A DNA stretch of 20,700 nt from a virus, in the IMG/VR virus record IMGVR_UViG_3300035034_002123, positions 1 to 20,700 of that record. One strand, 5' to 3'. The notes beneath the pieces were generated by a model, which worked only from the letters and a program-made list of their open reading frames with translations, did no database searches and was not told where the DNA came from. Positions 18,572-20,700 of this stretch are shown piece by piece (position 1 is the stretch's first letter; every line of letters starts with the position of its first letter). The position numbers were made by a program, and so were the translations under genes.

Positions 18572-19181
18572 CCTGCTTCGTCTCGAAGGGTACGGGCGAC
18601 GACTTGAACCGGTCCTCCGGAAAGCCTTCGTCGCCGGGCCGCGGGTACAGCAGTTCGATCTTGCCGAAGTGCGAGCCGAGTCCCGCGATCGCGCTGATGA
18701 GTTCGGTCAGGTCGCCGACGTCGCCGTCATCCCTTGCCTTCTCGGCCGCCCGGGCCAGCACATTGACGTCGAAAGCGTTCAGCGAGGCCCGGATGTCTTC
18801 GCGGATGCCCCATGCGAACGTGTCGAGCCAGAAACCCTGGTCCGCAGCGAGCGCGGCGATCCCCTTCGGCCGGATCGACCAGAGCCGCATCATCGCCGGG
18901 CCCGCAAGCCAGCGGTGATACTCGCAATCGATCATCCCTTTTCTGTGAAGGCGCTCCGTCGTACCGGTCAGCGTGTTCTTGTTCACGCCGCCGATCTTTT
19001 CAAGATGATGACTCAACTCGGCCTTGTAGAGCGGGGTGCGCTTGAGCGCGCCGAGCACCGCGATGTCGAAGCGTCTCCGCGTGCCGCCGCCCACAACAGG
19101 GGAGCTGCGAGCCCGGCTTCGCAGGATGCTCCGGATTGCGTCTTTGAGCACGTCGTCAGTCATCATTGGCACGATCGTCAT
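18564..19181 (-). CDS. Winged-helix DNA-binding protein (PadR/MarR-like)
   Basis: 205 residues. Residues about 36-112 have a winged-helix layout: FDIAVLGALKRTPLYKAELS (helices 1-2), NKNTLTGTTERLHRKGMIDC (recognition helix and 'L-x-x-x-G-[ML]-I'), then a wing rich in aromatic residues and a final W-S-I-R-P-K-G-I-A-A-L, as in PadR/MarR-type regulators. The C-terminal 90 residues are helical and acidic and could serve dimerisation. The ATG at 19181 overlaps the stop of a 34-residue membrane ORF as ATGA, with GAGGA directly before it. The stop lies inside the start-associated motif of the next gene. Probably a phage regulator; target unknown. Confidence 0.65.
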   Translation of the reverse strand: MTIVPMMTDDVLKDAIRSILRSRARSSPVVGGGTRRRFDIAVLGALKRTPLYKAELSHHLEKIGGVNKNTLTGTTERLHRKGMIDCEYHRWLAGPAMMRLWSIRPKGIAALAADQGFWLDTFAWGIREDIRASLNAFDVNVLARAAEKARDDGDVGDLTELISAIAGLGSHFGKIELLYPRPGDEGFPEDRFKSSPVPFETKQGV

Positions 19182-19282
19182 TCCTCAACCCCGAGGCAAC
19201 CCAGCATCACCAGAATGACCAGAACGTAAAAGAGGGAGATTGCCGTTTCCATGAACCGCCTCGCGTATCTGCTTGAGTTCAT
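19178..19282 (-). CDS. 34-residue membrane microprotein
   Basis: A very short frame from ATG 19282 to TGA 19178. A polar basic start (MNSSRYARRFME) is followed by one hydrophobic helix, TAISLFYVLVILVMLGCLGV, and a short acidic end. It begins 3 nt after the stop of the preceding gene within TGAGGAATG, and its stop overlaps the next start as ATGA, again after GAGGA. Exact fitting between two genes with coupled junctions on both sides supports real translation. A single-span membrane peptide is predicted. The L-G-C near the end is not a good lipobox. Function unknown; holin or antiholin-like peptides of this size exist. Confidence 0.55.
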   Translation of the reverse strand: MNSSRYARRFMETAISLFYVLVILVMLGCLGVEE

Positions 19283-19285
19283 TCC

Positions 19286-19780
19286 TCACCCCCGAGGACG
19301 TGTTGGTGGTGTTCGTGCGGGCCGCGCAGGTTCGGGGCGGTACAACTCCAACTCCCTCTCCATGCGAGCCAGGGATCGGCGGATCGCTTCCTCAATGACG
19401 CTTGGCATGTGGCTTGCGCGCTGCACGATGCGGCCGTTGACACTCGACCCGACGAGTTCGCCCGTCGCCTCGATAAAGCACATCGCCCACGTTCGTTTCC
19501 CCAGCGCGAACCCATACGCGATGCCGTCGAGAACGTGAGTCACGATGACGTCCATTCGACTGGCGTCGGCGAACTCGACGGTGTAGGCGCCGGCGTAGAG
19601 CGATAAGGTCCGTCGCACCGAAATCCACCGTGCCACAACCTCTTCTCGCGGCTCGCTGGCTTCGCCCTCAGAGGCCGCGAACAGCTTGGCGTCCCACCCC
19701 GTCAGCTTCACCGTCGCGCCTCCGCCTTCAAGGACGTAGCCGTCATCCACTTTGCGATATCGATAGTCGTCAGTCTTCAT
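19286..19780 (-). CDS. Unknown phage protein (164 aa)
   Basis: 164 residues from the ATG at 19780, chosen because AAAGGA lies 8 nt upstream. An ATG two codons earlier (19786) is only 2 nt from the same ribosome-binding site. The N-terminal part is a beta-rich domain (YRKVDDGYVLEGGGATVKLT, LSLYAGAYTVEFADASRMDV). A helical basic region and a Pro/Arg-rich tail (RPARTPPTRPRG) that looks disordered follow. No membrane or catalytic motif. The start overlaps the end of the previous gene inside a GAAGAT repeat. No family recognised. Confidence 0.6.
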   Translation of the reverse strand: MKTDDYRYRKVDDGYVLEGGGATVKLTGWDAKLFAASEGEASEPREEVVARWISVRRTLSLYAGAYTVEFADASRMDVIVTHVLDGIAYGFALGKRTWAMCFIEATGELVGSSVNGRIVQRASHMPSVIEEAIRRSLARMERELELYRPEPARPARTPPTRPRG

Positions 19781-20006
19781 CTTCATCTTCCTTTCTCGCC
19801 ATGGCCTCTAATTCACTCGTGAGGGCGACTGCGGCCATCAGGTAGATCAATCTGTCGATCGGCCGCCCGTCGGCTCTCGCTTCATTGAACAAGCTCTCGC
19901 ACCGCATCGCCAAGGTCTCGACCGCATAGGGGATCTCAAGGGTGTCCGCCAGGACTGCCCGCAACTGTTCGGTCTCGTGGATCATCCGCAAATATTGATC
20001 GTTCAT
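19770..20006 (-). CDS. Small helical protein (78 aa)
   Basis: 78 residues, MNDQYLRMIHETEQLRAVLA onward, mostly alpha-helical, ending in a strongly acidic run (RKEDEDED). GGAAGG lies 9 nt before ATG 20006. The start overlaps a short upstream frame as ATGA, and the 3' end overlaps the next gene by 11 nt. No family recognised. The acidic tail may reflect a DNA-mimic or chaperone-binding surface, but that is speculation. Confidence 0.55.
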   Translation of the reverse strand: MNDQYLRMIHETEQLRAVLADTLEIPYAVETLAMRCESLFNEARADGRPIDRLIYLMAAVALTSELEAMARKEDEDED

Positions 20007-20080
20007 TCCAGCCAGCCTTCCATTTGCTCCACATCGGGGATGGTCATCTTCAGCATCTTCAGAACGCGATGCGACCCCAC
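20003..20080 (-). CDS. Possible 25-residue peptide
   Basis: Between the Trp-rich repeat gene and the 78-residue protein lies a short frame from GTG 20080 (a later ATG would give 17 residues) ending MTIPDVEQMEGWLE. Its stop overlaps the next ATG (ATGA), which suggests coupled translation. No good ribosome-binding site is visible and no family is recognised, so this is a weak call. It could instead be a leader for the next gene. Confidence 0.25.
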   Translation of the reverse strand: MGSHRVLKMLKMTIPDVEQMEGWLE

Positions 20081-20096
20081 GGTAGGCGCGCAGTTT

Positions 20097-20681
20097 TCAC
20101 GTTTCGTGAAACTGACTGGGATTTTTCGGCGCCAGCGCTTTCTCCAGTTGCGCTGGCGTCATCACAGGCTCAATAGGCTGCCTCTCGCCGGCCGCACACA
20201 AATCGATGATGCACTGGCGGCGTAATCGACAGCCCTCTGCGGCCTCCGTGACCGCCCACCAGTCTGCGGCCTCCGCGTCCGCCGCGTCCGTATTCGCCTC
20301 CCATTGGCTTGGCGACTTCCACTCCTTCCACCAGTCCACTGCGTCCGCCCAGCAGTCCACTGCGAACGTCCACCAGTCCACTGCGGCCGCCCACAACGCC
20401 ACCACTCCCGCCGCCCCCTCCGCCATCGCCTTATCTATCGCCTCTATCCTCGCATCTATCCTCGCCAACGCCGCCGCCGCCTTCTCCTCCTCCGCCTTCT
20501 TCTCCGCCAACGCTTCCGCCTGCGCCAACGCCATATTCATCGTCATCGCCATCTTCGTAAAATCGACGGACTTACCGTCCTTTGCGCCCTTCAGATTCCA
20601 GTCCAGTGCGGTCTTCACCGCGCACAACGCCAATCTCGCCGCCTCCGCCTCCCCCTTGGTCTCCCTTAGTTCCTGTGGCAT
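20097..20681 (-). CDS. Ala/Trp-rich heptad-repeat protein
   Basis: 194 residues, almost entirely helical. Residues about 1-90 form an Ala/Glu/Lys-rich coiled coil (ALAQAEALAEKKAEEEKAAA). Residues about 93-125 carry three clear 7-residue repeats around A-V-D-W-W (AVDWWTF, AVDCWAD, AVDWWKE), with a looser copy (AEAADWWAV) at 137-145. The C-terminal 45 residues are less repetitive and end near MTPAQLEKALAPKNPSQ. Repeat proteins with Ala/Trp/Asp periodicity are seen in phages and prophages, but no function is established that I can name. The start is ATG 20681, close to the right edge of the window; the gene upstream is not visible. Confidence 0.6.
   Translation of the reverse strand: MPQELRETKGEAEAARLALCAVKTALDWNLKGAKDGKSVDFTKMAMTMNMALAQAEALAEKKAEEEKAAAALARIDARIEAIDKAMAEGAAGVVALWAAAVDWWTFAVDCWADAVDWWKEWKSPSQWEANTDAADAEAADWWAVTEAAEGCRLRRQCIIDLCAAGERQPIEPVMTPAQLEKALAPKNPSQFHET
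20331..20393. repeat. Three tandem 21-bp repeats in Trp-rich gene
   Basis: Units at 20331-20351, 20352-20372 and 20373-20393 share the core CAGTCCACTGCG and differ mainly in the last nine bases. Each encodes seven residues of the A-V-D-[WC]-W repeat on the minus strand. A degenerate related unit lies near 20257-20277. Such in-frame tandem repeats expand and contract easily. Confidence 0.75.
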
Positions 20682-20700
20682 CGCCCCCCGCGCCTGACAC

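Noticed and set aside
20331-20393. CRISPR-like array
   Set aside because: The 21-bp units are directly adjacent without spacers and keep the reading frame; they are coding tandem repeats.

Overview
The window looks like part of the genome of a tailed double-stranded DNA phage (or prophage) of a GC-rich, probably Gram-negative bacterium. Almost every gene lies on the minus strand, packed with short overlaps and stop-start coupling, and there is a complete head and packaging module. I see no ribosomal genes, no integrase and no recognisable tail genes. The lipoproteins, the small membrane proteins and a Mom-like DNA modification gene fit a Gram-negative host, but the host cannot be named from the sequence.

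Read in the direction of minus-strand transcription, from high to low coordinates. Positions 20.7-17.2 kb hold early or accessory genes: a Trp-rich repeat protein, small unknown proteins, a 34-residue membrane microprotein, a winged-helix protein and a 435-residue protein with a signal peptide. Positions 17.1-14.0 kb hold DNA-transaction genes: a stand-alone DnaA domain IV-like DNA-binding protein, a beta-class N6A/N4C DNA methyltransferase, a MarR/PadR-like winged-helix protein and a PD-(D/E)XK nuclease. A plus-strand remnant with a C5-methyltransferase motif I sits among them. Positions 14.1-10.7 kb hold an SNF2-type helicase, a small membrane protein, a ParB-domain protein and the likely small terminase. 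Positions 10.7-6.2 kb hold a lambda GpA-type large terminase, a T4 gp20-type portal and an SPP1 gp7/Mu F-type head morphogenesis protein.

A plus-strand island at 5.0-6.2 kb interrupts the head module. It has its own promoter and carries a lipoprotein, a 63-residue probable DNA-binding protein and a Mom-family DNA modification enzyme. A tRNA-like cloverleaf overlaps the 5' part of mom. Minus-strand genes then resume with a holin-like two-helix membrane protein, a second lipoprotein, a small unknown protein, a T4 gp21-type prohead protease fused to a coiled-coil scaffold (with a probable nested start for free scaffold), and a T4 gp23-type major capsid protein. After a strong terminator come a GT9-like fragment, a small unknown protein and a partial gene running off the left edge.

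The most unusual signal is a 9-bp element, GCGTCTAST in the minus-strand sense. It sits in front of five minus-strand genes that lack a good Shine-Dalgarno sequence: small terminase, portal, protease-scaffold, holin-like and signal-peptide protein. In four of the five the GCGTCTA core is exactly 7 nt from the ATG. It behaves like a start-associated sequence and I do not recognise it as a known element.
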